Source of the DNA: Planctellipticum variicoloris | Lineage (GTDB): Bacteria; Planctomycetota; Planctomycetia; Planctomycetales; Planctomycetaceae | Reading direction: 5' to 3' | DNA length: 64,000 nucleotides | NCBI RefSeq assembly: GCF_030622045.1 | Contig: NZ_CP130886.1 | Coordinates: forward strand, 2,121,557-2,185,556 | Shown: in pieces, positions 26,967 to 36,886 of the stretch | How the letters are laid out: the number at the start of each line of letters is the position of its first letter | Position numbering within the stretch: position 1 is the first letter of the stretch | The notes under the pieces: generated by a model | Told to the model about the DNA's origin: nothing | What the model saw: only the letters and a program-made list of their open reading frames with translations | The model's database searches: none | Translations under genes and position numbers: made by a program

Positions 26967-28517
26967 ATGAGTGCCCGCCCGTTTTTGCGATTGCATGCTG
27001 ACGACAACATCGCCGTGGCCGCCCGGTCGCAGCCGGCGGGGGTCGAGTTTCAGGTCGATCCGGATCGTCAGGTGGTGACGCGGGAGGCGATCGGGCTGGG
27101 GCACAAGGTGGCGACGCGGCCGATCGCGGAAGGGGCCGCGGTCCGGAAATTCGGTCAGGTGATCGGGTTTGCGGTGCGGGCGATCGAGCCGGGCGAGTGG
27201 GTGCACGTGCACAACGTCCGGCTGGGGGAGCTGACGCTGAGTTACGATTTCTGCTCGGAGATTCCTCCCGAGCCGGCGCGGATCGAAGGGCGGACGTTTC
27301 TGGGGTATCGTCGGCCGGACGGTCGGTCGGCGACGCGGAACTATATCGGGATCGTCAGCACGGTGAACTGTTCGGCGACGGCGTCGAAGTACGTGGCGCA
27401 GAAATTCGATCGGGCGCTGCTGGCGGATTATCCGAACGTGGACGGGGTGGTTGCGCTGTCGCACAAGGGGGGCTGCGCGTTTCAGTACGGGGGGGAAGAT
27501 CACGAGCAGCTTTCGCGGACGCTGTCGGGATTCGCCCGGCATCCGAATATTGCGGCGTACATCGTGATTGGCCTGGGGTGCGAGACGGCTCAGACGTCGT
27601 TTCTGGTGGAGCACGGGGATCTGGTGCAGCTTGGGCGGGGGACGCAGATGTCCCAGGGGCCCGGGCCGCTGGTGATGAACATTCAGGATGTCGGCGGGAC
27701 TGCCAAGACGGTTGAGCGCGGCATCGCCATGATCGCCGAGATGCTGCCGGAGGTGAATCGCGCGCGTCGGGAGCCGATTCCGGTGAGCGAAATCATGCTG
27801 GGGCTGGAGTGCGGGGGGAGCGACGGGAACAGCGGCGTGACGGCGAACCCGGCGCTGGGTTACTGCAGCGACCTGCTGGTGGCGCATGGCGGGACGTCGG
27901 TTCTGTCGGAAACGCCGGAGATCTATGGCGGGGAGCATCTGCTGACGCGTCGGGCGATTACGCCGCAGGTGGCGGAGGCGCTGCTGGAGCGGATTCGCTG
28001 GTGGGAGGAGTATGTCGCGAAGTTTGGCGGAACGATCAACAACAACCCCTCGGTCGGAAACAAGAAGGGGGGGCTGACGACGATTTACGAGAAGTCGCTG
28101 GGCGCGATTGCCAAAGGGGGGACGACGGCCTTGCGGGCGGTCTACAAGTATGCGGAAAAGGTCCGCGAACGGGGCCTGGTCGTGATGGATACGCCGGGCT
28201 ACGATCCGGCGTCGGTGACCGGGATTGTCGCCGGCGGCTGCAACGTCGTCTGCTTTACGACGGGTCGCGGGAGCTGCTTCGGCTGTAAGCCAGTCCCCTG
28301 CATCAAGATCGCCAGCAATACTCCAATGTACGACCGGCTGGTCGACGACATGGACATCAACGCCGGGACGATTCTCGATGGCGTGTCGGTGGAAGAAGTG
28401 GGCCGGGAGATTTTTGAAGACGTCATCGCGGTCGCCAGCGGCAAGCCGACGAAGAGCGAGTCGCAGGGGATCGGGGACGAAGAGTTCTGCCCGTGGACGT
28501 ATGGGCCGGTGCTGTAG
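26967..28517 (+). CDS. UxaA-family (altronate/galactarate dehydratase-type) hydrolyase
   Basis: A 516-residue protein: N-terminal SAF domain (residues 1-95, DDNIAVAARSQPAGVEF, GHKVATRPIAEGAAVRKFGQ) followed by the UxaA/GarD catalytic region. That region has GYRRPDGRSATRNYIGIVST, SHKGGCAFQYGG, IGLGCETAQTSFL, LGLECGGSDGNSGVTANPAL and FTTGRGSCFGCKPVPCIKIA. Conserved cysteines and His in these blocks mark the iron/manganese site. Enzymes of the family dehydrate altronate, galactarate or related sugar acids; the full fused SAF+UxaA length suggests a complete sugar-acid dehydratase. No other uronate genes are adjacent. An IS110-type element lies 66 nt after its stop. Confidence 0.9.
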   Translation: MSARPFLRLHADDNIAVAARSQPAGVEFQVDPDRQVVTREAIGLGHKVATRPIAEGAAVRKFGQVIGFAVRAIEPGEWVHVHNVRLGELTLSYDFCSEIPPEPARIEGRTFLGYRRPDGRSATRNYIGIVSTVNCSATASKYVAQKFDRALLADYPNVDGVVALSHKGGCAFQYGGEDHEQLSRTLSGFARHPNIAAYIVIGLGCETAQTSFLVEHGDLVQLGRGTQMSQGPGPLVMNIQDVGGTAKTVERGIAMIAEMLPEVNRARREPIPVSEIMLGLECGGSDGNSGVTANPALGYCSDLLVAHGGTSVLSETPEIYGGEHLLTRRAITPQVAEALLERIRWWEEYVAKFGGTINNNPSVGNKKGGLTTIYEKSLGAIAKGGTTALRAVYKYAEKVRERGLVVMDTPGYDPASVTGIVAGGCNVVCFTTGRGSCFGCKPVPCIKIASNTPMYDRLVDDMDINAGTILDGVSVEEVGREIFEDVIAVASGKPTKSESQGIGDEEFCPWTYGPVL

Positions 28518-28583
28518 CTGATTGCTGAGAAGAGAATTTACCGCGGAGCGGCTGTGTTGTTGGTCAAGGTGGATTTGTGAGAT

Positions 28584-29925
<1,342 letters not shown>

Positions 29926-29928
29926 CCC

Positions 29929-30062
29929 TCGTTCCCAGGCTCCGCCTGGGAATGCTTCTTGGGACGCTCCGCGTCCTTCTTCCGGTCTCGCCCGCAAGGC
30001 GGCAAAGAGCGAAGCGGAGCCTCGCAAAGACGGGGTTCCCAGGCAGAGCCTGGGAACCAGCG
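29929..30062. repeat. Palindromic repeat element (TTCCCAGGC type)
   Basis: Three strong hairpins: TTCCCAGGC-TCC-GCCTGGGAA (29932-29952), GGACGC-TCC-GCGTCC (29962-29976) and GGTTCCCAGGC-AGA-GCCTGGGAACC (30034-30058). The outer two are versions of the same palindrome bracketing about 80 nt. This architecture is that of a REP-doublet-like mobile element. It is non-coding and sits downstream of the SDR gene. Confidence 0.75.
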
Positions 30063-30138
30063 TGGAGCGTGGTTGGCCTCCTCCCGGTGTTCGTTGCGGC
30101 TCCGCTGCGCAGTTCGGTTTCTTTTCTTCCGGCGACGC

Positions 30139-30948
30139 TTACCAGTGCATGACGAAGCCGCCGTCGACGTTGATGGTCTGGCCGATGACGTGCTGGGCTC
30201 TGGCGGAGGAGAGGAAGACGATCATGTCGGCGATGTCGGCGGGTTCCTGCCAGCGGCCCGAGGGGACGACGGTGCGGACCTTGTCGCCGGCCCATTCTTC
30301 GTAGGTGCGGCGTTTGTCGGGGGGCTGCTGGTCGTGCCAGGCCTGCCAGACCGAGCGGTTGAGGGGGGTCTTGACCATGCCGGGGCAGATGGTGTTGACG
30401 CGGACGCCGTGGGGGGCGAGGTCTTTAGCCAGGCACTGGGCGAAGTTGATATTCGCGGCTTTTGAGGCGCTGTAGGGGGGATCGGTCTGGGAGCCGATCT
30501 GTCCGGCGACGGAAGAGACGAAGACCATGGTGCCGGAGCCGGCTTCGCGGAGGGCGGGGCCGACGGCGTGGGCGGCGTGGACCATGCCCATGACGTTGAC
30601 CTGGAGGACGCGGGGCCAGTCTTCGGGGGTCAGATTGGTGTAGGGGAAGCCGAATTTCCCCGAGCCGATGGCCGCCGCGTGCGCCAGGTGATCGAGGCGT
30701 CCGAAGGTTTCGCGGACGGCGGCGACGGCGTTGAGGAGGTCCTGGGGGACGGCGACGTCTCCCTGGATTCCGAGCGTCTGGACGCCTGGAGGGCGCGGGA
30801 GATCGGCGGCGACCGTGGAGACGGCGGGCGTCAGGTCGAAGAGGGCGACGTGGCAGCCTTCGGCGGCGAACTGGCGGGCGGTAGCCAGGCCGATGCCGCT
30901 GGCTCCGCCGGTGACGAGGGCGACGTGGCCCTGGAGTTGCAGGTCCAT
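30139..30948 (-). CDS. SDR-family NAD(P)-dependent oxidoreductase
   Basis: A 269-residue classical short-chain dehydrogenase: TGGASGIGLATA cofactor motif, GDVAVP acidic-turn region, HAAAIG (NNAG equivalent), FVSSVAGQIGSQ with the catalytic Ser, YSASKAA with Tyr-x3-Lys, and CPGMVKTPL. It ends with the DGGFVMHW C-terminus after VIGQTINV. The fold and active site are complete; the substrate cannot be inferred. The ATG at 30948 gives the standard family start (MDLQLQGHVALVTGG). It may be transcribed with the EF-hand genes upstream (86-nt gap), but functional linkage is not evident. Confidence 0.93.
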   Translation of the reverse strand: MDLQLQGHVALVTGGASGIGLATARQFAAEGCHVALFDLTPAVSTVAADLPRPPGVQTLGIQGDVAVPQDLLNAVAAVRETFGRLDHLAHAAAIGSGKFGFPYTNLTPEDWPRVLQVNVMGMVHAAHAVGPALREAGSGTMVFVSSVAGQIGSQTDPPYSASKAANINFAQCLAKDLAPHGVRVNTICPGMVKTPLNRSVWQAWHDQQPPDKRRTYEEWAGDKVRTVVPSGRWQEPADIADMIVFLSSARAQHVIGQTINVDGGFVMHW

Positions 30949-31034
30949 GGTGAGGTTCCGGAAACGAGGAAGGCGTCGAATCGACAGGAGTGTAGTCGAT
31001 CCGGTGCTGCGCTGTCCCTGGCGGGAGGGGGCGG

Positions 31035-32981
31035 CTACTTCGCGCGGCCGACGACGATCAACCGCCGGCCGTCGGGAGTCCAGCAGACGCCGCTGTTGTG
31101 GAGACTGGCGTCCTGGCCCTTGACGAGGGTGGGTGGGGCGTCCTCGTCGGGATCGAACTCGTAGAGCTGCAGGCCGCCCCGTTCGACGGACGTCATGGGG
31201 AAGACGATGCGATGACCGTTGGGATGCCAGGCGAAGTCGGCGTTGATCGAGTCTTTGCCCGAGAAGTGGACTTTCAAGCCGGGTTCGTCGCCGGTCATGT
31301 TGACGGTGGCGATTTCCTGCTTCTCGTCGGCGGTCAGGCCTTTGAAGCACAGACGTCGGCTGTCGGGGGACCAGCCGGAATTCCAGAAGATCTGACGCCA
31401 GGGATGCGTGTCGGCGGCGAGGATTGTGCGGGTTTCTTTTGAGGCGAGGTCGAGGGCTTTTAGTGCGGCGCCTTCGGTGTAGGCGACGGTCTTGCCATCG
31501 GGCGAAATCTGGGCGCCCCAGCCGGAACCGAGGTGTTCGAATTCATCGCCTTCGGTGTCGACCAGCCAGACGCCGTAGACCGGGGAGCTGCGGGAGCAGA
31601 CGAGCTTTCGGCCGTCCGGCAGCCACACGGGCATCATGCCGGAGCAGATTCTGCGGGGCATGCCCCCTGCGAGGTCCACGACGTAGATCGCCGAGTCGTT
31701 CTGTTGACCGGTCGACCAGGCGTCGAAGGCGAGCTGTTTGCCGTCCGGGGAGACGGCGGGAGACCCGCAGGACCGGAATTGTTCGAACTGGAACAGGCTC
31801 TTCCATTCCGCGCCGTCTTCGCTGAGGGAGAAGAACTCGGTCGGCATCCGCGTTTTGAAAGTGAACTCGCCGGTCTGCAGTTGTCCGTTCGAATTTGTGT
31901 CGAGTCGATGGAAATAGACGATTCGGAGCAGGGGAAACTCTTCCCGCCCGAACTGGAATTCGCCGAACGAGAGGGCGCCGTTGTCGTCCTTGTCATTCGG
32001 CGGCGAGTGCCAGTTCAGGATCAGGTTGGCCTGCGGGGTCATCCGATACTCGGCCAGCGACAATGTTCCGTCCCGATTGATGTCGAAGGCGGGGAAGACG
32101 TGTTGCGGGAGCGATTTCTTCCAGTCGGGAGTGCCGGCGATGATCTCTGCAGGATCGACCTTCGCGTCGAGGTTCTTGTCGAGCTGGCGAAACTCAAGCA
32201 CTGGATCGAGGAGGGCGCGGCCCCGCATCTGCCGCCACTCGTCGAAGGAGACGCTGCCGTTGCGGTCGATATCGGCTTTCTCGAATTCGTTGCCGACATC
32301 GGGGCCGCCGTATGTCCGTTCGACAAATTCTCGGCGGTCGAGGCGATCGTCCCGATTTTCATCGGCATAGACGAAGGTCCGGTAGTTGACGATTTGACCG
32401 TTCGGCAGCCGGAGGAGCGTGCCGTCGGGGCGGCGGACGCCGAGCAGAATTTCTATGAATCTCCGGGCTTCGGCGAACTGGACTTCACCGTTCCTGTCCG
32501 GGTCGGCTTCGGCCAGATGGAAGCGGACGTCGTAGAACCGGAAGCCTTGCGACAGCACCTGGACGAATTCTTCGGCGTTGAGTTTGCGTTCGGGGCGCTC
32601 TTCCCAGTTTCCGAGTCCGAGCGAGATTCCGAGTCGGCTGGTGATCGAGTCGGCCAGCGCGAGCATGGGATCCGGGAGCGGACCGCGTTGTTCCGGGGGG
32701 AGGACGGTGGGGATGGTGCTGAATTCGTCGAGAGTCAGGCTGTCATCGGAGTTGCGATCAAACAGTCGGAAGTCTCGCCGGGCGAGCTCGGCGGGGCCGC
32801 GGACCTTGAGGAACTCATCCGGGGAGAGGCGTCCGTTGTGGTCCAGATCGGCTTTTTCAAAGGCGGGTGCGGCGAGTTCCGCGGCGGTCTTTGCGTCATC
32901 CGCTGCGGGGACTGGCGCAGCGGCGCCGAGGATCAGAAGCATCCATACGAGGGGGGCAGGCCAGTTCAGAGTGCGAGGCAT
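31035..32981 (-). CDS. Exported EF-hand and TolB-type beta-propeller protein (copy 2)
   Basis: A 648-residue protein: signal peptide (LVWMLLILGAAAPVPAAD), then nine EF-hand-like loops between residues ~40 and ~390. Examples are DLDHNGRLSPDEF, DRNSDDSLTLDEF, DPDRNGEVQFAEA, DENRDDRLDRREF, DIDRNGSVSFDEW, DINRDGTLSLAEY and DTNSNGQLQTGEF. A C-terminal propeller of WD40-like/PD40 blades follows (AVSPDGKQLAFDAW, WLPDGRKLVCSRSS, QISPDGKTVAY, WTPDGRRLIVVG). It probably binds Ca2+ in the periplasm or at the surface; the partner is unknown. It shares the same layout as the gene 73 nt upstream, a tandem duplication. GGAG 6 nt before the ATG. Confidence 0.9.
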   Translation of the reverse strand: MPRTLNWPAPLVWMLLILGAAAPVPAADDAKTAAELAAPAFEKADLDHNGRLSPDEFLKVRGPAELARRDFRLFDRNSDDSLTLDEFSTIPTVLPPEQRGPLPDPMLALADSITSRLGISLGLGNWEERPERKLNAEEFVQVLSQGFRFYDVRFHLAEADPDRNGEVQFAEARRFIEILLGVRRPDGTLLRLPNGQIVNYRTFVYADENRDDRLDRREFVERTYGGPDVGNEFEKADIDRNGSVSFDEWRQMRGRALLDPVLEFRQLDKNLDAKVDPAEIIAGTPDWKKSLPQHVFPAFDINRDGTLSLAEYRMTPQANLILNWHSPPNDKDDNGALSFGEFQFGREEFPLLRIVYFHRLDTNSNGQLQTGEFTFKTRMPTEFFSLSEDGAEWKSLFQFEQFRSCGSPAVSPDGKQLAFDAWSTGQQNDSAIYVVDLAGGMPRRICSGMMPVWLPDGRKLVCSRSSPVYGVWLVDTEGDEFEHLGSGWGAQISPDGKTVAYTEGAALKALDLASKETRTILAADTHPWRQIFWNSGWSPDSRRLCFKGLTADEKQEIATVNMTGDEPGLKVHFSGKDSINADFAWHPNGHRIVFPMTSVERGGLQLYEFDPDEDAPPTLVKGQDASLHNSGVCWTPDGRRLIVVGRAK

Positions 32982-33054
32982 GCTGACTCCGTTTCGATCT
33001 TTCTGTGTGCGTTCCCGATCCCGGCGCGGGAGGAATCGACTTCCCACGCTGTCC

Positions 33055-34986
33055 TCAGAAGTCGCCGCTGACGACGATCAGGCGTTTGCCGTCGGGGGTC
33101 CAGCAGACGTCGTTGTTGTTTCGCGTGGCGTCCTGACCTTTGACCAGCGTCGGCGCGGCGTCTTTGTCGGGATCGAATTCGTAGAGCTGGACGTGACTGC
33201 GCTCGGGGCAGACCATTGCAAAGACGACGCGGTGGCCGGCGGGATGCCAGGCGAAGTCGGCATTGACGGTGAGTTTCCCGGAGTGGTGAATTTTCAGGTT
33301 CGGCCGACCCTCTTGGAGGCTCACGACGGCGACTTCCTGGAGGCCGTCGTTGGTCACGCCTTTGAAGCAGAGGCGTTGGCCGTCGGGGGACCAGCCGGAA
33401 TTCCAGTAGATCTGCCGATAGGGATGCGCGCCGGCCTCCAGGATGGTGCGGGATTGCTTCGATTCGAGGTCGTAGACTTTGAACGCGGCCCCGTCAGTCA
33501 GGGCGACAGACCTTCCGTCGGGAGAAATCTGGGCGCCCCAGCCCGGGCCGAGGTGTTCGTGGTCGTCGCCGTCGACGTCCATCATCCAGGCGCCGTAGAC
33601 CGGGGAGTTTCGCGAACAGGCGACTTTTCGCCCGTCCGGCGACCAGTTGGGCATCATGCCGGAGCTGATCTGGCGCGGTCCGCCGCCTGCGAGGTTCTTG
33701 ACGTAGATCGCAGATCCTCCCTGCTGATTGAGGGGCCAGGCGTCGAAGGCGAGCCATTTGCCGTCGGGTGAGACGGAGGGGGAACCGCAGGCGGCGTGGC
33801 CTTCGAACTGGAACAGGCTCTGCCAGCCCGAGCCATCCTCGTTGAGAACGAAGAACTCATCGGGAGTCTTTGTCGGAAAGTAGAACTCTTCGGGCTGTAA
33901 CCGGCTGTCCGAGTTCGTGTCGAGACGGTGGAAATAGACGATCCGGAGCAGCGGGAACTGCGGCGGGGCGAACTTGAATTCCGCGAAGGAGAGAGTGCTG
34001 TCGTCGTTGGCATCGGCGGGCGGCGTCTGCCATTGCACGACCATGTTGGCTTGCAGGGTCATGCGGTATTCGGGGAGCGAGAGGACGCCGTCCCGGTCGA
34101 CGTCGAATGCGGGGATGGCGCGTTCGGCGAGTTTCCGTTTCCAGTCGGGCGTGCCGGCCAGCAACTCGGCGCGATCGACTTTCGCGTCCAGGTTTTTGTC
34201 GAGATCACGGAATTCGAGGATCGGATCGGTCATTGCGCGGCCGGACATGGCGCACCATTCCTCGAATGAGATCTGTCGATTGCGATCGGCGTCGACGCTG
34301 TCGAATTCCTGGGCGACATCCGGACCGCCATACGATCGTTCGACGAATTCGGTTTTGTCGAGCCGGTCGTTGCCGTCCAGATCGACGTGCTGATACAGCA
34401 TGTAGTTCACGACGCGGCCGTCGGGATGGCGGAGGAGTTTGCCGTCGGTGCGACGGACGCCGAGCAGGATTTCGAGGAAGCGACGGGCTTCGCCGCGGCG
34501 GATGTTTCCGTTCTTGTCTGCATCGGCGTCGGTGATGTTGAATTGTTCGCCGAAGGACCGGAACGCCTCCGTGAAGTTATGGATGAAGTCTTCGGCGTCG
34601 ATTTCGCGGTCCGGTGCTTCGTGCCAGTTTCCGCAGGCGATGTCGAGCTTTGCGGCGATCGTATCGACGAGCGCCAGCATGGGATCGGGCAGGGGGCCTC
34701 GCTGATCGGGGGGGAGGGCGGTGGGGATGGCGCAGAATTCGTCGAGGGTCAAGCGGTTATCGGCGTTGCGGTCGAAGAGGCGGAAGTCGCGGCGGGCGAC
34801 GTCGGCCGGGCCGCGATCCTTTTGAAATTCTTCCAGCGACAGTTGCCCGTCGCGGTCTCGATCGGCGCTGGCGAAGGCGCTTGCGGCGGCAGTCGCCGAG
34901 TCGTCCGCGGCGGAGGCCGGGAGAAGGGGCGTCAGCGCGAAGTGAAGGCAGATCAGTATTTGGGGCGAGCGTGGGGATCGAGGCAT
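33055..34986 (-). CDS. Exported EF-hand and TolB-type beta-propeller protein (copy 1)
   Basis: A 643-residue paralogue of the downstream gene with identical architecture: leader (ILICLHFALTPLLPASAADD), nine EF-hand-like loops (DRDRDGQLSLEEF, DRNADNRLTLDEF, DADKNGNIRRGEA, DLDGNDRLDKTEF, DADRNRQISFEEW, DKNLDAKVDRAEL, DVDRDGVLSLPEY, DANDDSTLSFAEF, DTNSDSRLQPEEF) and PD40 blades (SVSPDGKWLAFDAW, NWSPDGRKVACSRN, QISPDGRSVALTDG, WTPDGKRLIVVSG). Several loops lack ideal ligands, so not all need bind Ca2+. The same GGAGTCAGC precedes both start codons, consistent with duplication. It is the first gene of the leftward pair, divergent from the MoxR cluster. Confidence 0.9.
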   Translation of the reverse strand: MPRSPRSPQILICLHFALTPLLPASAADDSATAAASAFASADRDRDGQLSLEEFQKDRGPADVARRDFRLFDRNADNRLTLDEFCAIPTALPPDQRGPLPDPMLALVDTIAAKLDIACGNWHEAPDREIDAEDFIHNFTEAFRSFGEQFNITDADADKNGNIRRGEARRFLEILLGVRRTDGKLLRHPDGRVVNYMLYQHVDLDGNDRLDKTEFVERSYGGPDVAQEFDSVDADRNRQISFEEWCAMSGRAMTDPILEFRDLDKNLDAKVDRAELLAGTPDWKRKLAERAIPAFDVDRDGVLSLPEYRMTLQANMVVQWQTPPADANDDSTLSFAEFKFAPPQFPLLRIVYFHRLDTNSDSRLQPEEFYFPTKTPDEFFVLNEDGSGWQSLFQFEGHAACGSPSVSPDGKWLAFDAWPLNQQGGSAIYVKNLAGGGPRQISSGMMPNWSPDGRKVACSRNSPVYGAWMMDVDGDDHEHLGPGWGAQISPDGRSVALTDGAAFKVYDLESKQSRTILEAGAHPYRQIYWNSGWSPDGQRLCFKGVTNDGLQEVAVVSLQEGRPNLKIHHSGKLTVNADFAWHPAGHRVVFAMVCPERSHVQLYEFDPDKDAAPTLVKGQDATRNNNDVCWTPDGKRLIVVSGDF

Positions 34987-35278
34987 GCTGACTCCGAGTT
35001 GCCGCCGGGCGACAGGAGGCGAATTGTGCGAGGAGGTGGCATTCGATTTGCGACAACACTCCGATCAGAATCGGTCAAAAATGACGGCGGCTCAAACATT
35101 GGATTGGCGACGGAACTGAGATGTTGACAGAATGTCTCCAGCCGGGTTTGCAATCGCCGGGCGACATGATATGACGAGCGGGGTCAGTGTACCAAACATT
35201 TCCGGGTTCCAGTCCAGGTGTCGCCGCTGTTCTGCGGTTCCGCAACGGCAGCGGCGGATCTCTCAGGAGAACTGATCG
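34987..35278. promoter_or_regulatory. Divergent spacer between EF-hand pair and MoxR cluster
   Basis: Promoters for both directions are expected here. A rightward TTGACA at 35124-35129 has 17 nt before a poor -10 (TTTGCA, 35147-35152). AGGAGA before the moxR ATG is the ribosome binding site. No palindromic operator was seen. Confidence 0.35.
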
Positions 35279-36307
35279 ATGGTGCAAACGGCAGGTCCGT
35301 TGCCAGCGGGCGAACTCGGGGACGACGACGTTCAGGCGATCGATCGACTGCGGGAGCTGTTCACCCGGCTGAAGAAGGAGCTCGGGCGGGTCATTATCGG
35401 GCAGCATGACGTGATCGAGCGGCTGGCAATCTGCCTGTTCGCCCGGGGTCACTCGCTGTTGATGGGCGTGCCGGGGCTGGCGAAGACGCTGCTGGTGAGC
35501 AAGCTGGCCGAGACGATGTCTTTGAAGTTCAGCCGGATCCAGTTCACGCCCGACCTGATGCCGATGGATATTACCGGCACCGACATTCTGCAGGATGGCT
35601 CGGACGGACGGCGCGAGTTTCAGTTCGTGACCGGTCCGGTGTTTGCGAATATCGTGCTGGCGGACGAGATCAACCGGGCTCCGCCGAAAACGCAGGCCGC
35701 GATGCTCGAGGCGATGCAGGAGCAGAAGGTGACGGTCGTCGGCAAGAGTTTTGCGCTGGATTCGCCGTTCTTCGTGCTGGCCACGCAGAATCCGGTCGAG
35801 CAGGAGGGGACGTATCCGTTGCCCGAGGCGCAGCTCGACCGGTTCATGTTTCTGATCGAGCTGGACTACCCGTCGGAAGCGGAAGAAGTGCAGATTGCGC
35901 GGACGACGACGGGGGACGCGCTGCCGCAGCTTGCGCATCTGCTGACCGCGGCGGAGATGATCGAGCATCAGCATCTCGTGCGGCGGATTCCGGTTCCGGA
36001 TCACATTTATCAGTACGCGGCGCGGCTGGTGCGGAAGACGCGTCCGCAGGATCCGACGGCGCCGGCGTGGATGAAACCGCTGGTGGCCTGGGGAGCCGGT
36101 CCGCGGGCGGTGCAGTTCCTGATTCTGGGGGCGAAGTCCCGCGCGGCGTTGCACGGCAGTTACATGGTGCGGCTGGAAGACGTGCATGAAGTGGCGCTGC
36201 CGGTGCTGACGCACCGGGTGATTACGACGTTTGCGGCGCAGGCGGAAGGGCTGGATGCGAAGGGGATTGTGAAGCGGCTGGTGGGGGAGACAATCGAGGA
36301 GCGGTAG
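35279..36307 (+). CDS. moxR: MoxR-family AAA+ ATPase
   Basis: A 342-residue AAA+ ATPase. Walker A is GVPGLAKT in [16 protein letters not shown]; Walker B and the MoxR insert are [20 protein letters not shown]; sensor 1 is [20 protein letters not shown]; the C-terminal lid includes [19 protein letters not shown]. MoxR ATPases act as chaperones with VWA-domain partners, here the DUF58 and BatA-like proteins encoded downstream, in cofactor insertion or envelope protein maturation. AGGAGAA precedes the ATG. A 46-bp inverted-repeat element separates it from its DUF58 partner, an arrangement usually contiguous. Confidence 0.95.
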   Translation: MVQTAGPLPAGELGDDDVQAIDRLRELFTRLKKELGRVIIGQHDVIERLAICLFARGHSLLMGVPGLAKTLLVSKLAETMSLKFSRIQFTPDLMPMDITGTDILQDGSDGRREFQFVTGPVFANIVLADEINRAPPKTQAAMLEAMQEQKVTVVGKSFALDSPFFVLATQNPVEQEGTYPLPEAQLDRFMFLIELDYPSEAEEVQIARTTTGDALPQLAHLLTAAEMIEHQHLVRRIPVPDHIYQYAARLVRKTRPQDPTAPAWMKPLVAWGAGPRAVQFLILGAKSRAALHGSYMVRLEDVHEVALPVLTHRVITTFAAQAEGLDAKGIVKRLVGETIEER

Positions 36308-36340
36308 GACGTAGTCGCTCATCTGGTCATGGGAAATGAT

Positions 36341-36851
36341 CCGGAGAGTGAAAAGTGAGTATTGAGTAGTGATGAGTGCAAAGTGAGAAGATGTTGTGGG
36401 GACTTCTCGGCACGACAACGAAGCGTTGGAAGAGCGACTGCTGGAATTTGCGGCTCGTTGTGGACGAGTTGTTGAATCGCTCCCTGACACTCGGATGGGG
36501 CGGCACGTTGCCGGGCAGTTTGTACGTTGCGGTACAGCGGCTGCTCCGAATTATGCCGAAGCATGTGCCGCCGAAAGCCGCAACGACTTCGTCCACAAGC
36601 TGGGAATTGCATTGAAGGAACTTCGGGAATCCCGCATCTGGCTGAAACTGGCGATCAAGTGCGAGCTCTTGCCGAGTGCGCGACTGTTGCCGCTTGTTGC
36701 GGAATGCAACGAGCTGATGGGAATCATCGGTCAATCAATCATCACTGCGAAATCGAATCGCGGGGGGGCCTCGACTCGGGAAACACGGTCCGAGTAGTCG
36801 AGTCTTCACTTTGCACTCATCACTACTCAATACTCACTTTTCACTTTCCGG
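36341..36851. mobile_element. 511-bp element with 46-bp terminal inverted repeats and one ORF
   Basis: Left arm 36341-36386 and right arm 36806-36851 are inverted repeats with 45 of 46 positions matching; both start CCGGA and contain GTGAGTATTGAGTAGTGATG. Between them is a single gene for a four-helix-bundle protein. No transposase is present. Target-site duplication is not evident (flanks AAATGAT and AATCGTG). The element lies 33 nt after the moxR stop and 35 nt before the DUF58 start, inside an otherwise tight operon. A decayed relative without the ORF is at 29808-29925. Confidence 0.8.
36396..36797 (+). CDS. Four-helix-bundle protein (S23 / 23S rRNA IVP-like)
   Basis: A 133-residue helical protein of the four-helix-bundle/IVP family (homologous in fold to proteins of 23S rRNA intervening sequences and to the Avd accessory protein of diversity-generating retroelements). 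Typical blocks are [59 protein letters not shown] and [20 protein letters not shown]. The GTG at 36396 is the best start; the frame is confined by the element's inverted repeats. Function is not established; nucleic-acid binding is the common suggestion for relatives. It is not part of the MoxR machinery but cargo, or the active component, of the inserted element. Confidence 0.88.
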   Translation: MGTSRHDNEALEERLLEFAARCGRVVESLPDTRMGRHVAGQFVRCGTAAAPNYAEACAAESRNDFVHKLGIALKELRESRIWLKLAIKCELLPSARLLPLVAECNELMGIIGQSIITAKSNRGGASTRETRSE

Positions 36852-36886
36852 AATCGTGTTCATTTCGTCGAGCAGCGGGAATTCCA

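Noticed and set aside
35075-36490. 471-codon minus-strand frame opposite moxR
   Set aside because: Shadow of moxR plus the inverted repeat; no recognisable motif.
36328-36860. Target-site duplication around the four-helix-bundle element
   Set aside because: Flanks AAATGAT and AATCGTG do not match as a direct repeat; an extended imperfect inverted repeat is the better reading.
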